A stretch of DNA of 64,000 bases. It comes from a bacterium. GTDB taxonomy: Bacteria > SZUA-79 > Acidulodesulfobacterales > Acidulodesulfobacteraceae. The position numbers were made by a program, and so were the translations under genes. Numbering within the stretch: the first letter of the stretch is position 1; every line of letters starts with the position of its first letter. A model generated the notes under the pieces. That model saw only the letters and a program-made list of their open reading frames with translations. It ran no database searches and was not told where the DNA came from. Location: contig JAKASO010000007.1 in the NCBI GenBank assembly GCA_021818985.1, positions 23,769-87,768 on the forward strand. Reading direction: 5' to 3'. Of this stretch, positions 26,612 to 36,132 are shown piece after piece.

Positions 26612-27982
26612 ATGAAAAATGAGATCAAAAAGGTTCATTTGATCGGCATCGGCGGTTCAGGAATGAGCGGTATAGCCGAGGTCTTAATCAATCTTGGCTA
26701 CGTGGTCAGCGGTTCGGATATAGAAACCAGCAAGACCATTGAAAAGATTAAATCTATGGGCGGAAAGGTTTACATAGGGCATAGTAAAAAGAATCTTGAC
26801 GGCTGTGAGGTTGTGGTCTATTCGTCCGCTATTAAAGATGACAATGCGGAACTTTTGGAAGCGAAGAACAGAAAACTGACAATTTTAAAGCGGGCAGAAA
26901 TGCTCTCAGAACTTTTAGTTTTAAAAAAAGGCATTGCAATTGCGGGTTCCCATGGGAAAACCACGACGACATCCATGATCTCGAACATTTTTGCCGCGGC
27001 CGGACTCGACCCGACTTTTGTGGTCGGCGGAATGGTATTCGGCATTGGAATGCACTCCAAAGTGGGTAAGGGTGAATTTATGATTGTCGAAACCGATGAA
27101 AGCGACGGCTCCTTTTTGAAATTAAAACCGGATTACTGCGTCGTTACCAATATAGACTATGAACATCTTAATTATTATGGGGGGATAGATAATTTAAAAA
27201 CTGCATTTAAAGATTTTGTGAATAATATTTCCTTTGTGGGTTTTGCATCTTTATGTGGAGATAATCACATATTGAGAACGGTATTTCCGGAGCTTACTAA
27301 AAAATATTATACTTACGGTATAGAGCATGAAGCCGATTATTATGCTTTAAATATCGAGCTCGAAAAGGGATTCTCCCGGTTTGATGTTTATCGCAGAAAA
27401 AAACTGATAGGAAAATTCAGCTTGTCTATACCTGGAATACATAATATATATAATGCCCTTGCAGGGATAACGCTGGCATCCGAATTTGGCATAAATGTCA
27501 ACTTTATCGCAGAGGCTTTAAGAGAATTTCATGGCGTGGAAAGAAGATTCCAGATCAAAAAAGACGATGAAAAACTGATTATTATAGATGATTATGCGCA
27601 TCATCCTATTGAAATAACCGCCACTCTAAAAGCCGCAAAAAACTGGAACAGGCAGATTATTGCGGTTTTTCAGCCCCATAGATACTCAAGGATGAAAAAT
27701 CTAATAGATGAATTCTGCAATTCGCTGAAAATAGCAGATACGGTCATAATAACGGATGTATTTCCCGCTGGAGAAATAATTATAGACTCCGCAACTTCGG
27801 CGGTGCTTAGCGAAAAGATGAAGCATGCGGGCTGCAAGAATATATATTATGTGCCGGATAAAAAAGATATTTCTTTTAATTTGAATAATATTTTAAAAGG
27901 TGGAGAAATGGTCATATTTTTGGGTGCCGGCGATATAACCAAAAGCTGTGATGAATTTGTGCATTATAATTCATTAAAATAA
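26612..27982 (+). CDS. murC: UDP-MurNAc:L-alanine ligase MurC
   Basis: First Mur ligase, adding L-alanine to UDP-MurNAc. The 456-residue protein has the Rossmann motif GIGGSGMSGIAE, the P-loop GSHGKTTTTSM, ETDESDGSFLKL, DDYAHHP and FQPHRYSR, all MurC-specific. AGGAG lies 8 nt before the ATG. Confidence 0.96.
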   Translation: MKNEIKKVHLIGIGGSGMSGIAEVLINLGYVVSGSDIETSKTIEKIKSMGGKVYIGHSKKNLDGCEVVVYSSAIKDDNAELLEAKNRKLTILKRAEMLSELLVLKKGIAIAGSHGKTTTTSMISNIFAAAGLDPTFVVGGMVFGIGMHSKVGKGEFMIVETDESDGSFLKLKPDYCVVTNIDYEHLNYYGGIDNLKTAFKDFVNNISFVGFASLCGDNHILRTVFPELTKKYYTYGIEHEADYYALNIELEKGFSRFDVYRRKKLIGKFSLSIPGIHNIYNALAGITLASEFGINVNFIAEALREFHGVERRFQIKKDDEKLIIIDDYAHHPIEITATLKAAKNWNRQIIAVFQPHRYSRMKNLIDEFCNSLKIADTVIITDVFPAGEIIIDSATSAVLSEKMKHAGCKNIYYVPDKKDISFNLNNILKGGEMVIFLGAGDITKSCDEFVHYNSLK

Positions 27983-28020
27983 AAACATGTTAATATTATT
28001 GATATTGATTAAAAATAAAA

Positions 28021-28935
28021 ATGTTGAATAAAGCTATGAAAAACAGGTTAAAGAATAACGGTATCCTCTTTATCGAAGATGAGCCGTTGAGTTTACATAC
28101 CTCTATTAAAATAGGCGGAATATGTCCGGTGCTCGCTTTTCCAAAAAACGAGGACGAACTCGTATTGGCAATCAAACTGGCAAAAGAATATTACGGCGGC
28201 TATCACATAATAGGGAAAGGAACAAATGTTCTTTTTAAAGATGAAAAGATATCTATTCCGGTAATATCCTTAAAAAATAGCTTCCGCTCATTGGAGAAAG
28301 ACGAGTTAAATCCATGTTTATTAGAGGTCGGAGCCGGTGTTCCATTATCAAGGCTTTTGAATTATGCGATAAGAAATAACTTTGAAGGCTGCGAGTTTGT
28401 TTACGGAATTCCGGGTACCGTGGGTGGGGCGGTAAAGATGAATGCAGGGTCGAAAGAAAGTGTTATGGAAAGGATTGTGGAAAGCGTTGACATTATTACC
28501 GCTGACGGTATTAAGCTTAATATTGCAAAAGATAAACTTATATTTTCGTATAGAAATCTTGATATTTCAGGTATGGATAAAAATTATTTCATTATTGCGA
28601 TAAAGATATTATTAAATCCGTCTTCTTCTCAAAAAATATTTGAAAACATCGAACTGTTCAAAAAAAGGAAACTTTCACAGCCGCTTAGGGAACGTTCGCT
28701 TGGCTGTATTTTTAAAAATCCAGGGGAGGACTGTTTTGCGGGAAAAATAATTGATGAAATGGGCTTTAAGGGAGTATCCAGCGGGGGCGCTTATATATCT
28801 AAAAAGCACGCTAATTTTATAGTGAATAAAGGTAATGCACGGGCAAGCGACATACTAAAATTAATCGAGATAATTCAGGAAACAGCATTGGTTCAGAAAA
28901 ACATAGAGTTGAAAACAGAGATAAAAATTATTTAA
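28021..28935 (+). CDS. murB: UDP-N-acetylenolpyruvoylglucosamine reductase MurB
   Basis: FAD enzyme reducing enolpyruvyl-UDP-GlcNAc to UDP-MurNAc. The 304-residue protein has the FAD-binding GKGTNVLF and GIPGTVGGAVKMNAG. The segment that usually reads G-S-x-F-K-N-P, carrying the proton-donor serine, reads GCIFKNP here with Cys229. The short form without the extra E. coli loop fits type II MurB. A second in-frame ATG lies at 28036. It sits between murC and ddl. Confidence 0.95.
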   Translation: MLNKAMKNRLKNNGILFIEDEPLSLHTSIKIGGICPVLAFPKNEDELVLAIKLAKEYYGGYHIIGKGTNVLFKDEKISIPVISLKNSFRSLEKDELNPCLLEVGAGVPLSRLLNYAIRNNFEGCEFVYGIPGTVGGAVKMNAGSKESVMERIVESVDIITADGIKLNIAKDKLIFSYRNLDISGMDKNYFIIAIKILLNPSSSQKIFENIELFKKRKLSQPLRERSLGCIFKNPGEDCFAGKIIDEMGFKGVSSGGAYISKKHANFIVNKGNARASDILKLIEIIQETALVQKNIELKTEIKII

Positions 28936-28983
28936 AATTATAAATATATTTATATTTATGTATTTATATGCACTTAAATTTAA

Positions 28984-29907
28984 ATGAAGGATAAATTAAA
29001 GAATCTAAAAATAGGTGTACTTATGGGCGGAAACTCGGCAGAACGTGAGATCTCTTTAAAAACCGGAACCGCCGTTTTAAATTCCCTTCTAAAGACGGGT
29101 TATAACGCGAAAGGCCTTGATTTTGATGGGGAGTTTTTTTCGAACGTTAAAAAAATAGACCTGTGTTTTATTGCTCTTCACGGTACGTTTGGAGAGGACG
29201 GAAGAATTCAGGCTGCCCTTGAGGTTGCCGGTGTGCCATACACGGGTTCGGGCGTGAGCGCAAGCGCGATAGGAATGGATAAAATAATATCAAAGGTGCT
29301 GTTTACACATCATAACCTTAAAGTTCCGCCGTTTATTTCCTTTAAAGCTGGGGAATCCGAAGCGTCATTAAAGAGTAAAACCAAAGATTTTTCACCGCCT
29401 TATTTTGTTAAGCCTAATGCTCAGGGTTCCAGTATAGGCGCTTCAATCGTATATTCTGCCGGAAAAGAATTAGCCGCTGCATTAAATAACGCTTTGAATT
29501 ATGACGATGAAGTATTGATAGAAAAATATATTAAGGGCAGGGAGATCCAGTTTGCGGTAATGTGGGGGAAGCCTTTGGGATGTGTTGAGGTGATGCCGGG
29601 AGATGCTTTTTATTCCTACGAAGCCAAATATACTAAAGGAAAAACAAAATACGAACTTGAACCGTCTCTTACGGCACGGGAGTATAAAGCATGCGAACTG
29701 TCGTCGGTAACCGCCCATAACGTAATAAGATGCAAAGGCGTAACGAGGACAGATTTGATACTTGACGAAAATGGAAGTGTGTATGTTCTTGAGATCAATA
29801 CGCTTCCCGGGCTGACCGAACTTAGCATCGTTCCGATGATAGCGCAGAAAAGAGGGATAAGTTTTGACAGTCTTATGGAAAATATTTTAGAAGATGCAAT
29901 TATTTAG
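28984..29907 (+). CDS. ddl: D-alanine-D-alanine ligase
   Basis: ATP-grasp ligase making D-Ala-D-Ala for MurF. The 307-residue protein shows GGNSAEREISLKTG at the N-terminus, ALHGTFGEDG, VKPNAQGSSIGAS and the C-terminal LEINTLPGLTELS that carries metal and D-Ala ligands. Normal length; followed by ftsQ after 12 nt. Confidence 0.96.
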   Translation: MKDKLKNLKIGVLMGGNSAEREISLKTGTAVLNSLLKTGYNAKGLDFDGEFFSNVKKIDLCFIALHGTFGEDGRIQAALEVAGVPYTGSGVSASAIGMDKIISKVLFTHHNLKVPPFISFKAGESEASLKSKTKDFSPPYFVKPNAQGSSIGASIVYSAGKELAAALNNALNYDDEVLIEKYIKGREIQFAVMWGKPLGCVEVMPGDAFYSYEAKYTKGKTKYELEPSLTAREYKACELSSVTAHNVIRCKGVTRTDLILDENGSVYVLEINTLPGLTELSIVPMIAQKRGISFDSLMENILEDAII

Positions 29908-29919
29908 TAATTTATCGCA

Positions 29920-30726
29920 ATGAAGTTTTTTTTAAAAATTCTGTATTTGATAGGTGGAACGGCTGCAGGTGTGGTAATCGTATTATTCATTACCAATAAT
30001 TACAACTATTATTTTTTTAAGAAAAAGATATTCAGGATGAGAAAGGTATCTGTCATTGGGAAAAATATCGGTAGAAAAGAGAAAATGACGGTTTTGAGGT
30101 TATCGGGATTATATTACGGAGAAAATTTATTAAGTATTAATTTAAAACGGGTTTCAAGATTGATAGCGGAAGATAAATGGTTTAAAGATATCACGGTTTA
30201 TCGCAAATTTCCTGACAAAATAGGCATAATCTTAAAGAAAAGAAAAATTAAAGCGATATTAAATGCCGGCAGGTTATATTATATCAGCCGTGCCGGTTAT
30301 GTAATCGGAAGGGCGGACAGACAAACAGGCTACGATTATCCTGCTATAACCGGCATAAATGATTCGATGATATCTAAAAACATCGGAAAATACCTGATGT
30401 TACTTAAAAAGGCCCTGTATTTTTTAAAGATAAGCAAAGGCTCTGTTCTGACAAACAATATAGGCGAGCTTCATATACAAAAAGACGATGCTATCGTGGT
30501 ATATACGAAAAAAGGCGATGAGATTAAATTTGGAGAGGGGAATTTCAGACAAAAATTTAAAACATTAAATAAACTACTTTACGAGATCAAAACAATAAAC
30601 CTGAAATATAAACCTTATATAAATCTTGAATACAAGAACGAAGCGGTAGTGGCGGTAAACCGGGGTTCGCGCGTTCTTCCGGCAAATTATAAAAAGATCC
30701 ATATACTGCCGGATATATGGAAATAA
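29920..30726 (+). CDS. ftsQ: Cell division protein FtsQ
   Basis: Bitopic divisome protein. The 268-residue product has a short cytoplasmic N-terminus, one membrane helix (about 5-26), a POTRA-like domain (about 40-110, with VSVIGKN and YRKFPDKIGIILKKR) and a beta-rich C-terminal domain ending in NRGSRVLPANY, as in FtsQ/DivIB. It is unusually lysine-rich. Position between ddl and ftsA is classical. Confidence 0.93.
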   Translation: MKFFLKILYLIGGTAAGVVIVLFITNNYNYYFFKKKIFRMRKVSVIGKNIGRKEKMTVLRLSGLYYGENLLSINLKRVSRLIAEDKWFKDITVYRKFPDKIGIILKKRKIKAILNAGRLYYISRAGYVIGRADRQTGYDYPAITGINDSMISKNIGKYLMLLKKALYFLKISKGSVLTNNIGELHIQKDDAIVVYTKKGDEIKFGEGNFRQKFKTLNKLLYEIKTINLKYKPYINLEYKNEAVVAVNRGSRVLPANYKKIHILPDIWK

Positions 30727-30754
30727 TTTTTTAAAAATATAAACGGAGCTAAAC

Positions 30755-31987
30755 TTGCAGACCAGTAACAACATAATAGTAGGTTTAGATATCGGAACTA
30801 CCAAAGTCTGCGCTATCGTTGCCGAAGTTAAAAAAGACGGCCTTGATATAATCGGGGTAGGTTCAAGCGTATCGAACGGCTTAAAAAACGGGGTAGTGAT
30901 AAATATTGAAAATACCGTTGCCTCTATCATAAAGGCTGTAGAAGAAGCCGAACTAATGGGAGGTTATCAGATACAGGAAGCTATCGTCGGCATTGCCGGT
31001 TCCCATGTACGCGGCTTTAATTCAAGGGGAATTGTAGCTGTTAAAAGCAGGGAAGTTACCCAGTCAGATGTGGACAGGGTCCTGTCTGCGGCAAAGACCC
31101 TTGCCATACCTTTGGAAAATGAGGTTATTCATATAATTCCACAGGAGTATATAGTTGACGATCAGGACGATATTAAAGAGCCGATAGGCATGAGTGGTTT
31201 AAGGCTTGAAGCCCGTATTCATATCGTTACGGCTTCGAGCATCGCTGCCCAGAATATTGTCAAATGCGCTAATAAGGCTGGATTAGATGTTTCTGATATA
31301 GTACTTGAACAGATAGCCGCCAGTGAAGCTGTTTTGACCGAAGACGAAAAGGAATTGGGCGTTGTTTTGATAGACATGGGCGGAGGGACGACCGATGTGG
31401 CGGTATTTTCTGCGGGAACAATAATACATACCTTCGTTATCCCGAAAGGAGGGCAGAGCATTACGAGTGACGTGTCTTTAGGGACAAAAACGATTCCTCA
31501 GGAAGCTGAGAAAATAAAGACGAAATTCGGAATAGCTAAAGAATCTCTTGCGAGAAAAGATGAAGTGATAGAAGTTCCCGGTTTCGGAGGGAGACCCCCC
31601 CGCACTATATCCCGTCAAGTGCTCGGTAATATCATAGAGCAGAGAATGGCTGAGATTTTTATGTGGATAAGAAAAAATATCGAGAAGAACGGTCTGGAAA
31701 ATAAGATGCTCTCAGGTTATGTTATTACCGGCGGTGCATCGTTAATAGAAGGGTGTGCCGAACTTGCGGAGGATATTTTCGGCGCTCCGGTAAGGATTGG
31801 GACTCCCATAGGCGTCGGCGGTTTAACCGATGTTATAAATTCTCCGATATATTCCACAGGAGTGGGTCTTGTTTTATATGCTTTTAAGAACAATAAAAAT
31901 AAAGAGCCCTTATTTAAAAAGGGTGGAAAAAATATATTTGAAAATATTAAATCGAGGCTTCTAAAGCTCCTTGAAGATTTTTTTTAA
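30755..31987 (+). CDS. ftsA: Cell division protein FtsA
   Basis: Actin-like membrane tether of FtsZ. The TTG start at 30755 has CGGAG 6 nt upstream and gives MQTSNNIIVGLDIGTTKVCAIVAEV. The 410-residue protein has phosphate-1 (DIGTTKV), phosphate-2 (IDMGGGTTDVAVF) and adenosine (TGGASLIEG) motifs. A C-terminal amphipathic, Lys/Leu/Phe-rich tail (IKSRLLKLLEDFF) is the expected membrane-targeting sequence. Confidence 0.96.
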   Translation: MQTSNNIIVGLDIGTTKVCAIVAEVKKDGLDIIGVGSSVSNGLKNGVVINIENTVASIIKAVEEAELMGGYQIQEAIVGIAGSHVRGFNSRGIVAVKSREVTQSDVDRVLSAAKTLAIPLENEVIHIIPQEYIVDDQDDIKEPIGMSGLRLEARIHIVTASSIAAQNIVKCANKAGLDVSDIVLEQIAASEAVLTEDEKELGVVLIDMGGGTTDVAVFSAGTIIHTFVIPKGGQSITSDVSLGTKTIPQEAEKIKTKFGIAKESLARKDEVIEVPGFGGRPPRTISRQVLGNIIEQRMAEIFMWIRKNIEKNGLENKMLSGYVITGGASLIEGCAELAEDIFGAPVRIGTPIGVGGLTDVINSPIYSTGVGLVLYAFKNNKNKEPLFKKGGKNIFENIKSRLLKLLEDFF

Positions 31988-32024
31988 TAATTTATGATTT
32001 TATGATTTATGGAGGATCAATGCC

Positions 32025-33182
32025 ATGTTAGAATTTATTGAAAATACCGAACTGGCTGCAAAGATTAAAGTGATCGGTATTGGCGGCGGTGGTGGTAATG
32101 CTGTTAATACTATGATAAAATCCGGCGTAACCGGAGCCGATTTTATTATAGCTAATACCGATGCTCAGGCATTAAGGGCAAGCACCGCCAATATCAAAAT
32201 TCAGCTTGGGGAAAAGATCACGAAGGGTTTAGGCGCAGGAGCGGATCCTAATATAGGTAAACGCGCCACAATGGAGGACAAAGAGAAACTTTATGAGGTA
32301 CTAAATGGCTCCGATATGGTTTTTATTACTGCGGGACTTGGCGGAGGCACCGGAACGGGAGGGGCGCCCATTATTGCGCAAATCGCAAAAGAAGCGGGCG
32401 CTCTTACGGTTGCCGTTGTAACTAAGCCGTTCATATTTGAAGGCAAAAAGAGAATGTCCCAGGCTGAAGAAGGCTTGAAAGAACTTAAACTGGCGGTTGA
32501 TACTGTTATCACAATACCGAATCAGAGGCTTCTTGCAGTTGCAGGAAAAACAACCTCCATAGTAGAGGCGTTTAAAAAAGTTGACGAGGTTTTATTGCAG
32601 GCTGTTAAAGGAATTTCCGATCTTATTAATATACATGGTCTCATTAATGTTGATTTTGCCGATGTAAAGGCCATTATGTCGGAAATGGGCATGGCTCTGA
32701 TGGGTACCGGCATTGCCGAGGGAGAAAATAGGGCGCTTGAAGCCGCCCAGAGGGCGATAGCCAGTCCGCTATTGGAAGACATTAGTATTGAAGGGGCAAT
32801 GGGGTTATTAATAAACATTACCGGCGGTCCCGATCTTACGCTGTTCGATGTCAATGAAGCCGCGGAAAAAATACGCTCTGAAGCTCATCCCGATGCAAAT
32901 ATTATCTTTGGTGCGGTAATAGACGAATTAATGAAAGAAAAGATGATGCTTACCGTAATAGCTACGGGATTCGGCAAGGAATTTGCCGGGCAGGTGCGCC
33001 CGGCGCCAGAAATAAGCCCGGCGCCAATCTTATCCCCGATAGATAATATTAATGTGGCTTTTAAAACCTCAAAAAAAGAAGAAGGTGAATATTTTTCTAA
33101 ATTTGAAGATGCGCAAGAAGAGGATGATTATGAAAATGAGAAATATGATATTCCGACTTTTATGCGCAAGCAGGCAGATTGA
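32025..33182 (+). CDS. ftsZ: Cell division GTPase FtsZ
   Basis: Tubulin-like GTPase forming the Z ring. The 385-residue protein carries the tubulin signature GGGTGTG, the N-terminal [11 protein letters not shown], and the C-terminal conserved peptide DIPTFMRKQ that binds FtsA. A linker of about 45 residues rich in Pro and acidic residues precedes that peptide. GGAGG lies about 10 nt before the ATG. It is the last gene of the dcw cluster. Confidence 0.97.
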   Translation: MLEFIENTELAAKIKVIGIGGGGGNAVNTMIKSGVTGADFIIANTDAQALRASTANIKIQLGEKITKGLGAGADPNIGKRATMEDKEKLYEVLNGSDMVFITAGLGGGTGTGGAPIIAQIAKEAGALTVAVVTKPFIFEGKKRMSQAEEGLKELKLAVDTVITIPNQRLLAVAGKTTSIVEAFKKVDEVLLQAVKGISDLINIHGLINVDFADVKAIMSEMGMALMGTGIAEGENRALEAAQRAIASPLLEDISIEGAMGLLINITGGPDLTLFDVNEAAEKIRSEAHPDANIIFGAVIDELMKEKMMLTVIATGFGKEFAGQVRPAPEISPAPILSPIDNINVAFKTSKKEEGEYFSKFEDAQEEDDYENEKYDIPTFMRKQAD

Positions 33183-33277
33183 AATGCCATGAAACCGCCG
33201 GAAAAACCCTCCGTCTTGATTGAGATCAGTCCGCAATTAGCGCATTTACAGTGTAGTTGTCTAATTGCATTTATTTA

Positions 33278-34993
33278 ATGAAAAGTTATATAAACAGATT
33301 ATACGATACATATATTGGTTCTGAAACAGGTTTAAAGGATTTGCATAGAAGCAGTCTGGTAAATGCCGTCGTAGTTTTCCCTAACTATTACGGTGTGGCA
33401 ATGTCGAACCTTGGATTTTTAAAAGTTTATGAATTAATAAATAATTCCGGATTTATTTCCTGCGACAGGGCATTTTTACAGGACGACATTTCTAAAGGAA
33501 TAATATCTATCGAAAAAAGAAAGAGGTTATTAAGCTATGACCTTATCTTTTTTTCATTAAGCTACGAAAACGACATTTACAATATATTAAAAATTTACGA
33601 AGCCGAAGGCATACCGTTTTTATCTAAACATAGAGATAAAACCTTTCCTTTAATAGCGGCGGGAGGGGTTATCGCTTTTTTAAACCCCGAACCGGCAGCC
33701 CCGCTTTTCGACCTTTTGTTCGTCGGCGAAGCAGAAGCGATATTTCCTGATTTTTTCGATATTATAAAGAATAACTCTATAATAATAATAAAGAATAAAA
33801 CAGATAAGTTTGATATTATCGAAGAAGCAAAAAAGATAGAAGGCATATATGTGCCTTCCGGTTACGATTTCATATTCAGCAAAAGTAATAGACTTGCGCT
33901 CGAAGATATAAAAGTAAAGCAAAGTTATCCGGCAAAAGTCAAAAGAAAATGGTTTGCCGGTTTTACTTCTTCTACCAGTGCCGTGACTACACGGTATTCC
34001 GAATTAAGCTCGATGAACATGATCGAAATTGCACGGGGATGTAAAAGAGGGTGCAGATTTTGCAGCGCAGGATATATTTATTTGCCGTCGAGGGAATCTT
34101 CTACGGAAACGGTGTTAAATGGCATTTCTATGACGAAAAACGGTAACAGGGTTGGTTTTGTCGGCTTGGCGGCTATGGATAACGATAATATAAAAAATTA
34201 TATGGTTCATTCGCTTAAATCTAACATAATGTTTTCTCTTTCTTCGGTGCGATTTGACTGTCTTGACGAAAACAACGTGGAATTAATGAGAAATTCCGGT
34301 TTGAAAACCGTTACCTTAGGAGTTGAAACTGGTTCGGAAAGGATTAAAAAGGTCATAAATAAAAATATTGAAAATGATGCAGTTATTACCGCGGTTAGAA
34401 GGATAATAGAAGGCGGAATAATTAATATAAAAACCTATTTTATGGTGGGTTTGCCATTAGAGGAGCAAAAAGATATCGAAGATACCATAAAACTTATCAA
34501 AGCGATGCGCCAAGAATTTATTGATGCTTCAAAAAAAGAGGGACGAATCGGAAACCTGACCGTAGGACTTAGCCCTTTTGTTCCAAAGGCATGGACGCCG
34601 CTTCAATGGAAAAATTTTGAGGATGTGAAAATACTTAAAAAAAAGATAGATTTTATTTCAAAACAATTATCGGATCTGCCTAATCTTAAGTTAAATATCA
34701 ATTCTGTTAAAGCCGCTTATATAGAAGCATTTTTTGCAAGGGGGTCAAGGATATCCCTCGAAGTTTTGATCCGTTCTTTTAAAAGCGGTTTAAGTATCAA
34801 AAAATCTATCGGTTCTGTTGGTTTTAGAGAAGAAGACTTTATGAGAGAATTTTCTATTGACGAACTCTTGCCGTGGGAGATTATAGATCAGGGGTTATCG
34901 AAAAAATATCTGATAGACGAATATAAAACAGCTTTGGAATTTAAAATAACCCCGGGCTGTTTTGACGGATGCAAAAGATGTGGTATATGCTGA
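33278..34993 (+). CDS. Radical SAM protein with B12-binding-like N-terminus, unknown role
   Basis: A 571-residue protein from the ATG at 33278 (a TTG at 33257 is in frame). An N-terminal domain of about 200 residues (VVFPNYYGVAMSNLG, LIAAGGVIAFLNPEPAAP, FVGEAEAIFPDF) resembles the cobalamin-binding-like domain of TIGR03960-type proteins and lacks the D-x-H-x-x-G cobalamin motif. The radical SAM core follows with RGCKRGCRFCSAGY. The extreme C-terminus is Cys-rich (CFDGCKRCGIC), which could bind a second iron-sulfur cluster. It follows ftsZ by 95 bp with no obvious ribosome site. Function not recognised. Confidence 0.8.
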   Translation: MKSYINRLYDTYIGSETGLKDLHRSSLVNAVVVFPNYYGVAMSNLGFLKVYELINNSGFISCDRAFLQDDISKGIISIEKRKRLLSYDLIFFSLSYENDIYNILKIYEAEGIPFLSKHRDKTFPLIAAGGVIAFLNPEPAAPLFDLLFVGEAEAIFPDFFDIIKNNSIIIIKNKTDKFDIIEEAKKIEGIYVPSGYDFIFSKSNRLALEDIKVKQSYPAKVKRKWFAGFTSSTSAVTTRYSELSSMNMIEIARGCKRGCRFCSAGYIYLPSRESSTETVLNGISMTKNGNRVGFVGLAAMDNDNIKNYMVHSLKSNIMFSLSSVRFDCLDENNVELMRNSGLKTVTLGVETGSERIKKVINKNIENDAVITAVRRIIEGGIINIKTYFMVGLPLEEQKDIEDTIKLIKAMRQEFIDASKKEGRIGNLTVGLSPFVPKAWTPLQWKNFEDVKILKKKIDFISKQLSDLPNLKLNINSVKAAYIEAFFARGSRISLEVLIRSFKSGLSIKKSIGSVGFREEDFMREFSIDELLPWEIIDQGLSKKYLIDEYKTALEFKITPGCFDGCKRCGIC

Positions 34994-35000
34994 TGATAAA

Positions 35001-35375
35001 TCACTTCTTCCTATCGTTAATATATTGAAAGTTTTTAATGAAAGCCGCCTCGGCTTCAACAAGGTTTTCATAATCCGCTATCAGCCTTTTTGCATTTTCA
35101 GTTAATATAGAACCCCCGCCATTTTTTCCGCCTATTTGTTTATTGACGAGCTGGTAACCGAATCTTTTTTCCATGAGGTTTATATAGCTCCACGCTTTTT
35201 TATAAGAAAAGCCGAGTTCTTTTGCCGCTTTACTTATTGATCCCTCTGTTTTAATTTTTTGAAGGAGGCGAAATCTTCCCATTCCGAAAACAGGCTTTCC
35301 ATCTTTTTCGATCCATACTTTAGTTTTTATTGTAAGAGGTATTATAATTGCGGTCATGTTTTCGCTGTTTTTCAT
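35001..35375 (-). CDS. ModE N-terminal-domain winged-helix regulator
   Basis: A 124-residue protein consisting only of the LysR-like winged HTH seen at the N-terminus of ModE (GRFRLLQKIKTEGSISKAAKELGFSYKKAWSYINLMEKRFGYQLVNKQIGGKNGGGSILTEN region). It lacks the C-terminal molybdate-binding TOBE domains. Such stand-alone proteins are often named ModE family but their ligand is unclear. It lies 12 nt downstream of cbiX on the same strand, suggesting an operon, and converges on the radical SAM gene (7 bp apart). Confidence 0.85.
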   Translation of the reverse strand: MKNSENMTAIIIPLTIKTKVWIEKDGKPVFGMGRFRLLQKIKTEGSISKAAKELGFSYKKAWSYINLMEKRFGYQLVNKQIGGKNGGGSILTENAKRLIADYENLVEAEAAFIKNFQYINDRKK

Positions 35376-35387
35376 AATAAAAGGGCT

Positions 35388-35762
35388 CTACGCCGATTTG
35401 ATGGTTTCTATTTTTTCCATAACAAGTTCCGCCAGCCTTTCATCAATGCCGAGGTAGCCCCCTATTTTGATTGTTATATGCGGGTATTTTACGGAATATT
35501 CGTTTAAAATATCGGGGATGTCCCGTGATACATGATTGCCTGAATATAAAAAATAAGGTATTACGTAAATTAAACTGGAACCGCTGTCTATACATTTTTC
35601 CAACACATCTTTTATATTGGGTTCTGCCAGCTCTAAAAAGGCGTATTCCACATTTTCTTTTAATAATTTAGATCTTATTATCTTTGCTATGCTTTTGAGT
35701 ATATTATTAGCTTCTGATCTTCGTGAGCCGTGACCGAGCAAAATGATTGTTTCTTCATTCAT
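35388..35762 (-). CDS. cbiX: Small CbiX-type sirohydrochlorin chelatase
   Basis: A 124-residue single-domain class II chelatase. Metal-ligand histidines are His11 (LLGHGSR) and His77 (YSGNHVSRDIP). The length matches the short archaeal-type CbiX/SirB that dimerises to form the full active site. It inserts Co2+ or Fe2+ into sirohydrochlorin; iron insertion gives siroheme, the cofactor of dissimilatory sulfite reductase, so this enzyme would matter in a sulfate reducer. Metal preference cannot be read from sequence. Confidence 0.88.
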   Translation of the reverse strand: MNEETIILLGHGSRRSEANNILKSIAKIIRSKLLKENVEYAFLELAEPNIKDVLEKCIDSGSSLIYVIPYFLYSGNHVSRDIPDILNEYSVKYPHITIKIGGYLGIDERLAELVMEKIETIKSA

Positions 35763-35839
35763 TTTAAAAAGTTATATACATTCAAAACATTAACTTTAAT
35801 TTGCGTGTCATAAAATAATTATTTTCATGATCCCCGTCT

Positions 35840-35880
35840 TTGGCTCCCTTGGGTCTTTTGGAACCTTTGGAACCTTGCGG
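35840..35880 (+). repeat. Degenerate 9-bp tandem repeat, ending in a dispersed 17-mer
   Basis: Units GGCTCCCTT, GGGTCTTTT, GGAACCTTT and GGAACCTTG follow each other at 9-bp period. The end, CCTTTGGAACCTTGCGG (35864-35880), occurs exactly again at 37568-37584. The tract is much more GC-rich than surrounding intergenic DNA. Confidence 0.75.
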
Positions 35881-35942
35881 TTGGCGAAAGTGCGGGGAGC
35901 TGTTTATAATTTTAACGCACAGGTTAAAAATACAGACGATCC

Positions 35943-35971
35943 TTGTTTTTAATAGTATAGCATAATATAAT
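35943..35971 (+). promoter_or_regulatory. Predicted promoter of the orphan ABC ATPase gene
   Basis: TTGTTT (35943-35948), 17-bp spacer, perfect TATAAT (35966-35971). The leader to the GTG start would be about 155 nt. Confidence 0.5.
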
Positions 35972-36132
35972 ATAAACATGAATAAAGAGAAAATGATCCA
36001 AAATTTACCGCTGTAAATTTCTTAAAATTTTTTAAATGGATTTTTCGCCTATGCAGTTGAGACTTAAATTTTTTGCTGCAATTTTGGGAAATAATTAAAT
36101 AAATAATTAAATAGGCATGATGGAAAGGTGCG

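Larger units (their letters stand above)
35763..36132. other. Divergent intergenic region with 9-bp-period GC-rich repeats
   Basis: About 370 bp between cbiX and the ABC ATPase gene. Holds a degenerate 9-bp-period tandem repeat (35840-35880) whose last 17 bases recur at 37568, and a promoter facing the ABC gene. A minus-strand 65-codon frame through the repeat (35782-35979) is probably not a gene. Confidence 0.55.

Noticed and set aside
35782..35979. 65-codon minus-strand ORF upstream of cbiX
   Set aside because: Its distinctive Gly/Ser/Lys stretch is a translation of the 9-bp repeat; it has no ribosome site or conserved pattern.
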